A stretch of DNA of 64,000 bases, from NCBI RefSeq assembly GCF_001678495.1, contig NZ_JTJL01000001.1, positions 62,001 to 126,000 on the forward strand, in the 5' to 3' direction. Position 1 is the first letter of the stretch. Every line of letters starts with the position of its first letter. Positions 1-9,456 of the stretch are shown here, piece by piece. This DNA comes from Gallibacterium salpingitidis. Lineage in GTDB: Bacteria > Pseudomonadota > Gammaproteobacteria > Enterobacterales > Pasteurellaceae. The translations under genes were made by a program, and so were the position numbers. The notes beneath the pieces are model-generated. The model searched no databases. It saw only the letters and a program-made list of their open reading frames with translations, and was not told the DNA's origin.

Positions 1-158
1 GCATTGATCTGCGCTGTTGTCCAACCAATATGACGTAATTGTGTCTGATCGTATGCTAGCAAATCAGCTAATGAAATCTGTTCTAATAATTGCTCGATTT
101 TAGTAGCACCAAATTGCGGCAATAAACTAAGACGAAGTAGAGTTGTTAAAGTCTGCAT
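1..158 (-). CDS. dprA: DprA, N-terminal part (DNA processing protein)
   Basis: The first 52 codons of a gene that runs off the left edge. The translation begins MQTLTTLLRLSLLPQFGATK and continues with a helix-hairpin-like segment, which resembles the N-terminus of DprA/Smf. DprA protects incoming single-stranded DNA and loads RecA during natural transformation. The divergent arrangement with def matches the usual gammaproteobacterial smf/def order, and this context is the main support. The Rossmann core that would prove the identity lies outside the window. A CRP-S-like site lies 70-85 bp upstream of the start, as expected for a competence gene. Confidence 0.75.
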   Translation of the reverse strand, partial: MQTLTTLLRLSLLPQFGATKIEQLLEQISLADLLAYDQTQLRHIGWTTAQIN

Positions 159-227
159 AATGAATCTTACTAAAAAAGAAATAGCATATTGAAAGCGTAG
201 TAGATGTCAGAGATTCGTGGTGGAATT

Positions 228-243
228 TGTGAAACTGATCGAA
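228..243 (-). promoter_or_regulatory. Candidate CRP-S (Sxy-dependent) site upstream of dprA
   Basis: Read on the minus strand the site is TTCGA-N6-TCACA, centred about 77 bp upstream of the dprA start. Competence genes of Pasteurellaceae carry CRP-S sites (TGCGA-N6-TCGCA), which differ from ordinary CRP sites by C at position 6; that C is present. A similar half-degenerate site precedes comF in this window in the same orientation. Confidence 0.45.
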
Positions 244-339
244 CATTACAGAAAAATTGTTACATCATAGAAACAAATCGCGCTGTTAATTAGATAAAAA
301 ATCAGTAAAATGCGTTGTTTGCAAAAAAGAGGAAGAAAA

Positions 340-858
340 ATGGCTATTTTAGAAGTATTGTGTTTTCCAGATGAGAGATTGAGAACGATCGCGAAGCCGG
401 TTGAAGTAGTAGATGATGAGATTCGCGAGTTTATTGATAATATGTTTGAAACAATGTACGAACAAGAAGGAATCGGGCTTGCAGCAACACAAGTTAATCG
501 TCATCAACGTATTATTACCATTGATGTTGAAGGCGATAAAAGCAATCAACTGGTATTGATAAATCCAGAAATTGTTGAGAGTTGCGGTGAAACTGGTATT
601 GAAGAGGGTTGTTTATCAGTGCCGGGTTTTCGCGGTTTAGTTGCTCGTAAAGAAAAAGTAACTGTGAAAGCACTCAATCGCCAAGGCGAACCTTTTACGT
701 TAGAAGCAGACGGTTTATTGGCAATTTGTATTCAACACGAAATCGATCACTTGAATGGAGTGATGTTTGTTGATTATTTATCGCCACTGAAACGTAACCG
801 TATTAAAGATAAGTTAGTGAAATATAAGAAACAATTAGAACGTTCACAAAAGGCATAA
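340..858 (+). CDS. def: Peptide deformylase
   Basis: A metalloenzyme that removes the formyl group from nascent polypeptides at the ribosome. All three family motifs are present: [13 protein letters not shown] and QHEIDHLNG, which supply the Cys and two His metal ligands and the catalytic Glu. The length of 172 residues fits bacterial type I enzymes. I start at the ATG at 340, preceded by GAGGAAG, because the protein then begins [15 protein letters not shown] like its homologues; an ATG at 310 would add ten residues without homology. The usual partner fmt does not follow; a terminator and then the adhesin gene do. Confidence 0.95.
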   Translation: MAILEVLCFPDERLRTIAKPVEVVDDEIREFIDNMFETMYEQEGIGLAATQVNRHQRIITIDVEGDKSNQLVLINPEIVESCGETGIEEGCLSVPGFRGLVARKEKVTVKALNRQGEPFTLEADGLLAICIQHEIDHLNGVMFVDYLSPLKRNRIKDKLVKYKKQLERSQKA

Positions 859-871
859 TCTTAGCAAGTTG

Positions 872-908
872 ATTAAGCGCTGCTGTAAAAGTGGCGCTTA
901 ATTTTTTA
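872..908 (+). terminator. Rho-independent terminator of def
   Basis: ATTAAGCGC (872-880) pairs with GCGCTTAAT (894-902) around a 13-nt loop, and a T-rich run follows. It sits 14 bp after the def stop codon and would end def as a single-gene transcript. Confidence 0.85.
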
Positions 909-982
909 TTTTATTGAAGAAAAATTCTTAGCAGCATTTTGATTTATAAATGATCTAAATCTTTCTTGTTCTTGAAGATACC

Positions 983-1022
983 TAAAAAACAAAGGCAGAA
1001 GATCGAATAATCTTCTGCCTTT
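983..1022 (-). terminator. Rho-independent terminator of the adhesin gene
   Basis: A perfect 13-bp inverted repeat (991-1003 with 1010-1022, 6-nt loop). Read on the minus strand it is followed by GTTTTTTAGG. It lies just downstream of the autotransporter stop codon. Confidence 0.9.
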
Positions 1023-1043
1023 CTCGCTAAACGTTAATCAACG

Positions 1044-4000
1044 TTAGAACTGGAAGCCAACGCCTGCACCGACAGTGGTATTTCCTGCAGTATTATGTCC
1101 CGCATTAAGTTTCAATACGATCTTACCATTATCAGAAACACGAGAAATACCAATTGCTACTGCTTGTTGTGAACGATGTGCTCCAGTACCAATTGCGACC
1201 ATACTCTTACCTGGAATATAAGCTTGTGGCAATCCAGACATTGCACCGGCTGTTGCTGCAACGCCATCAATATCTTCCGATAAATCTTTCATTTGACCAC
1301 CTAGCGCTTGTTTCATTTGTCCCAAATTAACCGCGTCAGTATCAGCGACACCCGGTGCAACGTTAGTAATACGATTACCGCCGTTATTTAATCCGCTTGA
1401 GGTTACACTAACCTGTTGTTGCGGATTATTGCTGTTGGTAATAGTAATACCATTACCGTTAACCACTGTTGTATTACCATTGTCATCAATAAATTGTGCT
1501 GAAGTTAAGCCTTTAAGCTCTTTCGCCAATTTAATTTCCAAGGTATCGTCAGCAGCTTTAACAACACCGATATTGTTGCTGCTTAACTCACCGGTCGCTC
1601 CGCCTCTAATATTCAACGCAGTTCCTAATGGACGATGTATTTCATTACCTTGATCATCAACAAAAGTAGTGCCTGCTTGAGCAACGGCTTGTAAATCGGA
1701 AAGGTTAGCAGCAGTATTCATCTTTGTACCGCTTTTCGCTAACAAGCCTCCGTTACCATCTTTGTTACTACCAGCGACAACTTCACGTGCTTTATCTTGA
1801 CTTACTGGAGCCTCTTTAGTATCTACATTTAAGGCACTGGCAATATTTGCTAATTGTGCCGGAGTAGTGACGGAACCATCTTTCGGATTAACCAATTTAG
1901 CAACCATTAAGACGTGTTCATCTGCTACTTGTTTTGGCGCCTGTTCATCACTCAATGCTTCTAACGTATTCCCATTAATCTCATACCATTTACCATCAGT
2001 AGCATTAAAGGCTTTACCAGAAGTATCTTTCTCTTTATAGAAATAGAACTTGCCATCTTTACCTTTTACTTTAGTCAATTTGTCACCGCCATCATCAACA
2101 TAAGCAACAGTTTGTTCTACATGAACATTAAAGGTATTTGGTTCTAGTTTGTTAGTTGTACTACTGTTGTTAGTGTTAGTAGCATTTTCTGCTGGTTCAG
2201 TATTATTGGTAGTTTCTCCAGCCGATGGTACTGTTGAAGTATCTGTATTAGGTGGAGTATTAGGCTGAGTAGTCGCAGCTGAAGAATTGCCACCAGTATT
2301 ACTCTCCTCACGATTCGGTTCATTTTGCGTTACAGTTGCTCCACCACTGCCGGTAACAAAGTTTACGGTGTTATTATTGACGAAGTTCCATAATGCATAA
2401 AGTTGTGAACCATTAACTGCATCGGTCGAATTTGGTCCAATTAAACCTGGAGCAACATTTTGTAACACACGACCTACTGATTTACCATTTTCAATACGAC
2501 CAAAGGTTACTACGCCACCATCTGTCTCTCCAATTCCAGCAAAATTAAAGGTCATACCGCGTATTGTATAATTAGTAAAACCTGATTCACCTGCAGTATT
2601 GATTGTTTTCTTTAAAGTTGCGGTAGAATAATCACCAATATAAACAGAGTTATTACTGATTACATTAACATTAGAACCAAGTACATAAGCATTGCTTGCA
2701 TTAAAGAGGATATTAGAACCCAAGGCGTAGTTATTGGTTTGGTTGTTGGCAACAATAATATTAGAACCTAATAGGGTGTTGTTTTGAGTGCCTGTACCAA
2801 TCGCAATATTGGAACCGAGGACGATATTGTTATTAGCTGCCGTTTTGATTAAATTGGCGTTTGACCATGCTCCCTTTGTGTTGCTTGTTAAGTAAGTGGA
2901 GATGTCAGCATTTTTAATTTGAGCAAAGTCGGCTGTAGCAATATTAAAGTTAATATAGTTATTAGACCCTGCTAAGAAGTTATTAGCTGAATTATAACCA
3001 ATGGTGTTAGAAGAGCCTATCACCGAGTTTTTACGAGAGGTGAGTAGGTTAGTTTTATCGCTTTTGATAAGATACAGTTTGGAAATTTCTTCTGTGTTAT
3101 CAACTAACCCATTAAAGCTCTTATTATCCAGACTAGCACCTGAATAAGCGGCTTGGATATTATTTTTGGAACCAATCAGCATATTATCATCACCACTGGT
3201 GAGGATATTTTCCGATCCAAATATGCTGTTGCGGAAAGAGAGGTCACGGATGCTGTTGTCTGAACCAGTGACTGAGTTATTGGCAATACGATTATAGAAA
3301 CCATCGCCCATACCACCGTCGTCTTTGTTCTTTTCGTTCTTGAAGACGGCATCGCCTTGTCCTACATTAGGGTTAAAGCCTTCGGTGCGGTTATCAGCAC
3401 CGATAACCGTATTAAGATTACCCCAGAAGCGCATGCCTGATTGATCGTTCTTGGCTAAGACATTTCCTACAGTTTGGTAGGTGCCGTCTGTGTTGAATAT
3501 ATCGTTCCATCCGCCCGTAGTGCCATAGAATTTATTTTGCCCCCCCCCACCGAGGATAATATTACCATAGCCGACAGCTTGCATATTGGCACCGATGGCG
3601 ACGCTTTGTCGAGACCATTCACCAGCTTTTACGTTAAACCCCATGGTGATACCAAAGCGTCCTACTGAGCTATAAGCATCGCCAATAGACGTATTAGCAA
3701 TGACAACCCCGCCATTACCGTAAACACGGTTAAGGTTACCGATAGCAAGCCCAGAGTTACCGATAACACTGTTATAAGAACCGTAGACAACGGCACCAGC
3801 TCGCTCACCGTTAGCTTTAGATGCACTTGTATTCAGGCTCGGGAAAATAGTGGGTTGGCCAGCTTCTGTGGGAGTGTAACCATTATTAAAGCCAGTAAAT
3901 ACACTCGGCATAAACCCACCGGCAGAATTTGATCCTGTATAGCTCCCTGCTGCTAAGGTACCTACTAACAATCCTAGCTGGTTGTTCCCTGTTCCTATGC

Positions 4001-5414
4001 CAAAACCAGTAGCGTTACCCGCGGTGGTGTGATTTCCCTTATTGTTACTCGTTGCAAAAATCACAGAATACTGACTACTCTTGCTGTTAGAGGAGAACGA
4101 TTTTTTACCTTTATCGTAATCGTAAAGACTGGAATCAGTGGATGAGTCAGGATTAAGTAGGGTGACCGTGGTTTTTTCGGTGGCAACGTTTGTGCCGTTC
4201 TCACCTGAACCGTAAGACATCAAATGCAAACCATTGCCATCTACCACCGTTTGCACAGTACCTGATCGCGAATTCCTTCTAAAAGGGTTGTTCTTCCCAT
4301 CTTGATATTCAGAGCGTATCGCACCGATGTTGTTGCCTTTGTTGTCATCTGTGTAGGACAGTGCACCGGCCATGTATTTATAGATGGTATCGCGACCTGT
4401 GCGTATAATTGAACCGAATGCTAAAGCACTGACATCGCCATAATCCATAATGAGGTTGCTGCCGTTGGTGTCTTTGGGGAGGATTTCTTTGTAGCCAGAT
4501 TTAGTATAGGGGAGATACTTATCTATAAAGTAAGAAGGAAAGCTGCTTTCTGTGATTACAGGTGAACTGTTCCAAAGCAATTTATTGTCATCGGTAGCCA
4601 TGCTGAGGACGCCGACGCCCTTGCCTGCTGTTATACTTTCAACCTTGCTCTGATTATAAAAAGTAATTTGTGGTGTTCTATTCTTGGATTCCAAAACCAA
4701 GCCGTATCTATCTACCAGACCTCTTGGATTCGTATCGGGTTTCTTGTTCTCAGTCGGTCTTTCCTCCAACAGTTCCAATGTCGGTGTGGATGCATCCCCC
4801 GTGGTTGACTGTTTGTCCGGAGAACCGTAGCCCTGCATACTTAAAGAAGCTTTATAAAAACGGGAGTCCTTCACCGGCATACTAGCATTGTCATGGGTAC
4901 GGAAAATCGTCACCGAAGACACATCGTCTATGCGCTGAGTGGAATAGGGTTGATCATCCTTACCCGTAGCAGGACCATTTGCGTAGGTAATGGAGGATAT
5001 ATTAGTTAGTTTGTCCGCTAGGGCAACTGTTACTGTATTATTCGCCCCAGTGATGTTGATGTTGTTACTGCCATTAAAGACGACGCTGCTGGCGGTGTCT
5101 GTGTTGCAGGAGGCATCTACTAATGTGGCTGCAGTGCCGTCGGTATCACAGTACACCACGCTTGGGTTAGAGGTTCCATCAATTTTTAATCCGCCTGTCG
5201 CCGCCCACACATTCATAGAGCCTATAGCCGCACTACCGCCTAATATTGCTATCGCAATTGCGGTTGTAAAACGATTTAGAGAAAATTTATTATTTGAAGT
5301 GGCTTGGCGCTTATCGGTAGTGCTGTATTTGCTGTGAGATTTTGCTAATTCTGAAGTGACGACAAATTGACCTATACGATAGTTAAAGATAACTTTAAAA
5401 ACTCTATTCAACAT
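1044..5414 (-). CDS. Trimeric autotransporter adhesin (YadA/Hia-like)
   Basis: A surface adhesin of 1456 residues secreted by the type Vc route. It begins with an extended signal peptide (MLNRVFKVIFNYRIGQFVV, typical ESPR), then a hydrophobic segment ending near NVWAATGG. A long passenger follows, with many degenerate YadA-like head repeats (for example NSVTGSDNS, NNTLLGSNI, YALGSNI, YVLGSNV), a low-complexity Asn/Thr/Ser linker, and neck/stalk motifs (APGLIGPNSTDAVNGSQLY, APGVADTDAVNLGQM). The YadA anchor is at the C-terminus (AYIPGKSMVAIGTGAHRSQQ) and ends in Phe, as outer-membrane barrels do. The start at 5414 is chosen because ESPR proteins begin MN/MLNRVFK. A G11 tract lies directly before it and a G9 tract lies inside the gene. 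Confidence 0.93.
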   Translation of the reverse strand: MLNRVFKVIFNYRIGQFVVTSELAKSHSKYSTTDKRQATSNNKFSLNRFTTAIAIAILGGSAAIGSMNVWAATGGLKIDGTSNPSVVYCDTDGTAATLVDASCNTDTASSVVFNGSNNINITGANNTVTVALADKLTNISSITYANGPATGKDDQPYSTQRIDDVSSVTIFRTHDNASMPVKDSRFYKASLSMQGYGSPDKQSTTGDASTPTLELLEERPTENKKPDTNPRGLVDRYGLVLESKNRTPQITFYNQSKVESITAGKGVGVLSMATDDNKLLWNSSPVITESSFPSYFIDKYLPYTKSGYKEILPKDTNGSNLIMDYGDVSALAFGSIIRTGRDTIYKYMAGALSYTDDNKGNNIGAIRSEYQDGKNNPFRRNSRSGTVQTVVDGNGLHLMSYGSGENGTNVATEKTTVTLLNPDSSTDSSLYDYDKGKKSFSSNSKSSQYSVIFATSNNKGNHTTAGNATGFGIGTGNNQLGLLVGTLAAGSYTGSNSAGGFMPSVFTGFNNGYTPTEAGQPTIFPSLNTSASKANGERAGAVVYGSYNSVIGNSGLAIGNLNRVYGNGGVVIANTSIGDAYSSVGRFGITMGFNVKAGEWSRQSVAIGANMQAVGYGNIILGGGGQNKFYGTTGGWNDIFNTDGTYQTVGNVLAKNDQSGMRFWGNLNTVIGADNRTEGFNPNVGQGDAVFKNEKNKDDGGMGDGFYNRIANNSVTGSDNSIRDLSFRNSIFGSENILTSGDDNMLIGSKNNIQAAYSGASLDNKSFNGLVDNTEEISKLYLIKSDKTNLLTSRKNSVIGSSNTIGYNSANNFLAGSNNYINFNIATADFAQIKNADISTYLTSNTKGAWSNANLIKTAANNNIVLGSNIAIGTGTQNNTLLGSNIIVANNQTNNYALGSNILFNASNAYVLGSNVNVISNNSVYIGDYSTATLKKTINTAGESGFTNYTIRGMTFNFAGIGETDGGVVTFGRIENGKSVGRVLQNVAPGLIGPNSTDAVNGSQLYALWNFVNNNTVNFVTGSGGATVTQNEPNREESNTGGNSSAATTQPNTPPNTDTSTVPSAGETTNNTEPAENATNTNNSSTTNKLEPNTFNVHVEQTVAYVDDGGDKLTKVKGKDGKFYFYKEKDTSGKAFNATDGKWYEINGNTLEALSDEQAPKQVADEHVLMVAKLVNPKDGSVTTPAQLANIASALNVDTKEAPVSQDKAREVVAGSNKDGNGGLLAKSGTKMNTAANLSDLQAVAQAGTTFVDDQGNEIHRPLGTALNIRGGATGELSSNNIGVVKAADDTLEIKLAKELKGLTSAQFIDDNGNTTVVNGNGITITNSNNPQQQVSVTSSGLNNGGNRITNVAPGVADTDAVNLGQMKQALGGQMKDLSEDIDGVAATAGAMSGLPQAYIPGKSMVAIGTGAHRSQQAVAIGISRVSDNGKIVLKLNAGHNTAGNTTVGAGVGFQF
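3540..3548. repeat. Homopolymer C9 (G9 on the coding strand) inside the adhesin gene
   Basis: Nine consecutive C on the plus strand, read as G9 in the coding frame within the passenger (NIILGGGGQNKF). Slipped-strand changes of one or two bases here would shift the frame and truncate the protein before its membrane anchor. In this copy the frame is open. Confidence 0.9.
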
Positions 5415-5418
5415 TTTA

Positions 5419-5429
5419 CCCCCCCCCCC
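5419..5429. repeat. Homopolymer C11 (G11 on the coding strand) at the adhesin start
   Basis: Eleven consecutive C on the plus strand, ending 4 bp before the adhesin ATG at 5414. On the coding strand the run occupies the Shine-Dalgarno position (GTA-G11-TAAA-ATG). A length change would alter the spacing or strength of ribosome binding. The tract is also open in frame with an upstream ATG at 5492, but that codon would lie almost at the transcript end and has no ribosome binding site. Confidence 0.9.
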
Positions 5430-5504
5430 TACGATATGTAAATTTTTTCTATATTTGTGTAAATAAAAAAATATAAAGTGAATGATAAACAATAATGCTT
5501 GCTT

Positions 5505-5533
5505 AGTATAAGTCGATTAAATTGTGATCACAA
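5505..5533 (-). promoter_or_regulatory. Candidate promoter of the adhesin gene
   Basis: On the minus strand TTGTGA (5533-5528), a 17-bp spacer and TATACT (5510-5505) form a sigma-70-type promoter with transcription starting near 5498. The -35 overlaps a 12-bp perfect palindrome TTGTGATCACAA (5522-5533), a possible operator. The predicted 5' leader of about 84 nt contains the G11 tract. Confidence 0.5.
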
Positions 5534-6043
5534 GCAAATTTTCTTGGTAAAGCTGGTGTGGTGAAGGTCAAAATTGATCGTAAAAACAACAAGAAATTAA
5601 ATAAAGAATTAAATTTTATCAGTTAAATCTACTATGTAATTTTTGTAAATGTGAGTTGTAATAAGATAATTAATATTTTTTACTGGGTTTTGTCATTTTA
5701 TTAGATTTTAATTCTAATTTAATTTGATTTTATGGTGGTTGTGATGAGATCTACCTATTTTTAATAGTGTAAGATGTTGTTTATTTTGAGAGAATGTGTT
5801 TGCGGTACCACAATCAGTATAATTTTATAAGGTAATAATTAGTGGATGAGTTGTAGTGGTAGATATAAATAGTTTTTTGTTGTTGAAAGGTTGAATTTGG
5901 GGTGTTTTGGTTAACTGTTTAAGAAAACTAACTTTAATTTTCTATACGTTCTTCAATCTTGAAGAGGATTTCCACTGTAAAACGTGGAGTTAAAACTAGC
6001 TTAATTAGCACTTACCTCTTAACGAAATTCAATAAAAATTAAT
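5534..6043. other. AT-rich intergenic region between adhesin and nap operon
   Basis: No convincing coding sequence on either strand. Two small adjacent inverted repeats lie at 5950-5965 (TCTTCAA/TTGAAGA) and about 5971-5988 (TCCAC/GTGGA). Neither is followed by a T run, so I do not call them terminators. The rest is long A/T-rich DNA with no clear feature. Confidence 0.5.
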
Positions 6044-6097
6044 TTGATTTATCTCAAGGAAAAGAGATCTAACCTGGAATATACCTAATAACGGGTA
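6044..6097 (+). promoter_or_regulatory. nap operon promoter with FNR site and NarP-like heptamers
   Basis: TTGAT-TTAT-CTCAA (6044-6057) matches the FNR consensus TTGAT-N4-ATCAA at nine of ten positions. A TATACC -10 hexamer at 6080-6085 has exactly the spacing expected for a class II FNR promoter (site centre near -41.5, start near 6092). TACCTAA-TA-ACGGGTA (6082-6097) resembles a 7-2-7 NarL/NarP element, and a perfect single heptamer TACCTCT lies upstream at 6013-6019. Anaerobic, nitrate-responsive control is inferred. Confidence 0.6.
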
Positions 6098-6168
6098 CTG
6101 ACTTAGCAAGTAGTTTCTTTAGAATAACCGACGAATAAATAACCTTTTAATAAATACTTGCGTAAATC

Positions 6169-6678
6169 GTGCAAAACCTTGATTTATCCCGTCGAAAATT
6201 TCTTTCTGGTAAATTCCGCGAAGCGGCTACTGTTGATGTTGCACGCGTAATTCTACCGCCTTGGGCAGAGGCAGCTGCTTTTTGGGAAAAATGCACACAA
6301 TGTGGGGACTGTATTCAACAGTGCGAAACGCAAGTATTAATCAAGGGTGAGCGCGGTTATCCGGAGATCTGTTTTACGCAAGCAGAATGCACTTTTTGTG
6401 GAAAATGTGCCGAAATTTGTCAGCAACCGATATTTCGACCAATTACCACCGACGCTTGGCAGCATAAAATTGCAATTGCTGCGACTTGTTTAACGCAAAA
6501 GCAGGTTGAATGTCGTAGTTGTCAGGATAGCTGCGAATGGCGAGCGATCTCATTTAAACCGATGTTAGGCAAAGTGGCACAGCCACAATTAGACCTCGAA
6601 GCTTGTAATGGCTGCGGCGCTTGTGTAGCGGCGTGTCCAGTGCGAGCAATTGAGATGTTAAATACGCAGGCAGAGTGA
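6169..6678 (+). CDS. napF: NapF, ferredoxin-type protein of periplasmic nitrate reductase
   Basis: A cytoplasmic iron-sulfur protein of 169 residues thought to assist NapA maturation. Three [4Fe-4S] Cys clusters are visible: CTQCGDCIQQC (residues 42-52), CTFCGKCAEIC (74-84) and CNGCGACVAACP (146-157). The N-terminus LSRRKFLSGKF is typical of NapF. The start is GTG at 6169; the next in-frame ATG would remove the Cys clusters. It is the first gene of napFDAGHBC, and its stop TGA overlaps the napD start (TGATG). Confidence 0.93.
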   Translation: MQNLDLSRRKFLSGKFREAATVDVARVILPPWAEAAAFWEKCTQCGDCIQQCETQVLIKGERGYPEICFTQAECTFCGKCAEICQQPIFRPITTDAWQHKIAIAATCLTQKQVECRSCQDSCEWRAISFKPMLGKVAQPQLDLEACNGCGACVAACPVRAIEMLNTQAE

Positions 6679-6953
6679 TGACAGAAAAGATTACGATGGA
6701 AAATGCCGAAGAGTGGCACGTTTGCGGCGTTGTGGTACAAGGACGACCAGAAAAATTGGCGCAAATTTCAGAGAAATTACTGGAAGTTCCGCATACGGAG
6801 ATTCACGGTTCTGATCCAGTGTTAGGGAAGTTGGTTGTGGTGATGCAATCTCATAACCAGCGGATGTTGTTAGAAAATATGGAAAATGCACGCAATATTG
6901 ATGGCGTCATCAATGTATCATTGGTGTATCACCAGCAAGACTTAGCTGATTGA
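6678..6953 (+). CDS. napD: NapD, NapA signal-peptide chaperone
   Basis: A small cytoplasmic chaperone of 91 residues that binds the twin-arginine signal peptide of NapA and delays export until the molybdenum cofactor is inserted. The family motif WHVCGVVVQ is present near the start, with the expected ferredoxin-like fold length. I prefer ATG 6678 to the adjacent GTG 6675. Translation is probably coupled to napF through the overlapping stop/start. The stop lies 20 bp before the napA ATG. Confidence 0.92.
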   Translation: MTEKITMENAEEWHVCGVVVQGRPEKLAQISEKLLEVPHTEIHGSDPVLGKLVVVMQSHNQRMLLENMENARNIDGVINVSLVYHQQDLAD

Positions 6954-6973
6954 TTTTTTGTGGGGAGATGACA

Positions 6974-9451
6974 ATGAATTTAAGTCGACGTGATTTTATG
7001 AAAGCCAATGCGGCTACTGCGGCAGCGGCGGCTATCGGAATGACTATTCCGATCAAAAATGTTGAAGCAGCAGATTCTTCCATTCGATGGGAAAAAGGGG
7101 TTTGCCGTTTCTGTGGTACGGGTTGTGGCGTATTAGTGGGTACACAAGATGGTCGTGTAGTTGCTTCGCAAGGTGACCCAGATGCAGAAGTAAACCGCGG
7201 TTTGAACTGTATTAAAGGGTATTTCTTACCAAAAATTATGTATGGTAAAGACCGTTTAACCCAACCAATGTTGCGTATGAAAGACGGTAAATACGACAAA
7301 AATGGTGATTTCCAACCAGTAAGTTGGGAAGTTGCTTTCAGCACAATGGCGGAAAAATTTAAAGCAGCAATGGCGAAGAATGGTAAAAATGCGGTTGGTT
7401 GCTTTACTTCCGGTCAATCGACCATTTGGGAAGGTTATGCGTTAAATAAACTGTTCAAAGCTGGTTTACGTTCTAACAACGTTGACCCGAATGCGCGTCA
7501 CTGTATGGCGTCTGCGGCAGTAGCGTTTGCACGTACTTTCGGTATTGATGAGCCGATGGGATGCTATAACGATATTGAACAAGCTGATGTGATGGTGCTT
7601 TGGGGCTCTAATATGGCAGAAATGCACCCGATTCTATGGTCACGTATTTCAGATCGTCGTTTATCTCACCCAGATTGCAAAATTGCGGTGCTTTCAACTT
7701 TTGAACATCGTAGCTTTGAATTAGCGGATTATGGTTTGGTCTTTAAACCGCAATCTGACTTAGCGATTCTTAACTATATTGCTAACTACATCATTCAAAA
7801 CAATGCGGTTAACCAAGATTTCGTTAATAAACATACTGTGTTTAAGAAAGCGGATACCGATATTGGTTATGGCTTGCGTCCAACTCATCCACTCGAAAAA
7901 GCGGCGAAAAATGCCGGCAGCGGTAAGATGGCTGATTGTACTTTTGAAGAGTATAAAGCGTTTGTATCTGAATATACGTTGGATAAAGCGCACGAAATCA
8001 GTGGCGTTGATAAAAACTTACTTGAAGAATTGGCGAAGATTTACGCTGATCCAAATAAGAAAGTGGTGTCTTTCTGGACAATGGGCTTTAACCAACATAC
8101 TCGCGGTGTGTGGGTGAACCAATTAATGTATAACGTGCATTTGCTTACAGGTAAAATCTCTTTACCAGGCTGTGGTCCATTCTCATTAACAGGTCAGCCG
8201 TCAGCTTGTGGTACTGCGCGTGAAGTTGGTACTTTCGCTCACCGTTTACCAGCGGATTTAGTGGTTACTAATCCAAAACATCGTGAAACTGCGGAAAAAA
8301 TTTGGAAGATCCCAGCAGGGATTATTTCTGACAAGATCGGTTTACACGCCATTGCTCAAGACCGCGCATTGAAAGATCGTAAACTCAATGTGTTGTGGGT
8401 AATGTGTAACAACAATATGCAAGCTGGTCCAAATATTAACCAAGAACGTTTACCGGGCTGGCGTGATCCTGAAAACTTTATCATTGTATCTGACCCTTAT
8501 CCGACATTGAGTGCGGTATCTGCGGATTTAATGTTGCCAACCGCAATGTGGGTAGAAAAAGAAGGGGCATATGGTAATGCAGAACGTCGCACCCAATTCT
8601 GGCACCAAATGGTGAAAGCGCCGGGCGAAGCGAAATCTGACTTATGGCAATTAGTGGAATTTTCTAAATACTTCAAAACTGATGAAGTATGGCCAGCAGA
8701 TATTTTAGATAAAAATCCAGAATATAAAGGCAAGACATTATACGAAGTGTTATTTACCAATGGACAAGTGAATAAATATCCATTAAGCGATATTGGTGAT
8801 CATCCAAATGATGAATCAGAACATTTCGGTTATTACATTCATAAAGGATTATTTGAAGAGTATGCAACATTTGGTCGTGGTCATGGACACGATTTAGCAG
8901 ACTTCGATATGTACCATAAAGCGCGCGGCTTACGTTGGCCGGTTGTTGATGGTAAAGAAACTTTATGGCGTTATCGTGAAGGTTATGACCCATATGTGAA
9001 AGCTGGTGAAGATATTAGCTTCTATGGTCAGCCAACTAAACGTGCCGTCATTTTAGCAGCACCGTATGAGCCACCTGCAGAAGCACCAGATCAAGAATAT
9101 GATTTATGGTTATCAACAGGTCGTGTGTTAGAGCATTGGCATACCGGTACGATGACTCGTCGTGTTCCTGAATTACACCGTTCATTCCCGAACAATGTGT
9201 TATGGATGCACCCATTAGATGCGAAAGATCGTGGTTTGCGTCATGGTGATAAAGCGTTAATCGTTTCTCGTCGTGGTCAAATGGAAACCTTGATCGATAC
9301 ACGTGGACGTAATAAACCGCCAAGAGGTTTAGTGTTTACTACTTTCTTCGATGCGGGACAGTTAGCCAATATGCTGACATTGGATGCAACCGATCCAATT
9401 TCTAAAGAGACCGACTTTAAGAAATGTGCGGTTAAAGTAACAAAAATTTAA
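6974..9451 (+). CDS. napA: NapA, periplasmic nitrate reductase catalytic subunit
   Basis: The molybdenum bis-MGD enzyme that reduces nitrate to nitrite in the periplasm (825 residues). It starts with a twin-arginine signal (NLSRRDFMK) followed by an Ala-rich hydrophobic stretch. The [4Fe-4S] ligands are Cys45, 48, 52 and 80 (CRFCGTGC...GLNC), and the probable Mo-ligand Cys is near residue 178 in [10 protein letters not shown]. The ATG at 6974 has a strong GGGGAGA ribosome binding site and places the twin-arginine motif correctly; a longer reading from 6950 does not. It receives electrons from NapB/NapC and NapG/NapH encoded downstream. Confidence 0.97.
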   Translation: MNLSRRDFMKANAATAAAAAIGMTIPIKNVEAADSSIRWEKGVCRFCGTGCGVLVGTQDGRVVASQGDPDAEVNRGLNCIKGYFLPKIMYGKDRLTQPMLRMKDGKYDKNGDFQPVSWEVAFSTMAEKFKAAMAKNGKNAVGCFTSGQSTIWEGYALNKLFKAGLRSNNVDPNARHCMASAAVAFARTFGIDEPMGCYNDIEQADVMVLWGSNMAEMHPILWSRISDRRLSHPDCKIAVLSTFEHRSFELADYGLVFKPQSDLAILNYIANYIIQNNAVNQDFVNKHTVFKKADTDIGYGLRPTHPLEKAAKNAGSGKMADCTFEEYKAFVSEYTLDKAHEISGVDKNLLEELAKIYADPNKKVVSFWTMGFNQHTRGVWVNQLMYNVHLLTGKISLPGCGPFSLTGQPSACGTAREVGTFAHRLPADLVVTNPKHRETAEKIWKIPAGIISDKIGLHAIAQDRALKDRKLNVLWVMCNNNMQAGPNINQERLPGWRDPENFIIVSDPYPTLSAVSADLMLPTAMWVEKEGAYGNAERRTQFWHQMVKAPGEAKSDLWQLVEFSKYFKTDEVWPADILDKNPEYKGKTLYEVLFTNGQVNKYPLSDIGDHPNDESEHFGYYIHKGLFEEYATFGRGHGHDLADFDMYHKARGLRWPVVDGKETLWRYREGYDPYVKAGEDISFYGQPTKRAVILAAPYEPPAEAPDQEYDLWLSTGRVLEHWHTGTMTRRVPELHRSFPNNVLWMHPLDAKDRGLRHGDKALIVSRRGQMETLIDTRGRNKPPRGLVFTTFFDAGQLANMLTLDATDPISKETDFKKCAVKVTKI

Positions 9452-9456
9452 TCAAT

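Noticed and set aside
3474..5337. Open frames on the plus strand opposite the adhesin gene.
   Set aside because: They are antisense to a well-supported gene, lack ribosome binding sites and show no recognisable domain.
5415..5492. Upstream ATG at 5492 as the adhesin start, giving 26 extra residues encoded through the G11 tract.
   Set aside because: It lacks a ribosome binding site, lies about 6 bases from the predicted transcript start, and the protein from 5414 begins with a standard extended signal peptide.
5522..5533. TTGTGATCACAA palindrome as a CRP site.
   Set aside because: CRP needs a 6-bp spacer between TGTGA and TCACA; here there is none. I keep it only as a possible unknown operator.
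5950..5988. Two adjacent inverted repeats upstream of nap as a small RNA or terminator.
   Set aside because: Stems are short and no T run follows; nothing else supports a transcript.
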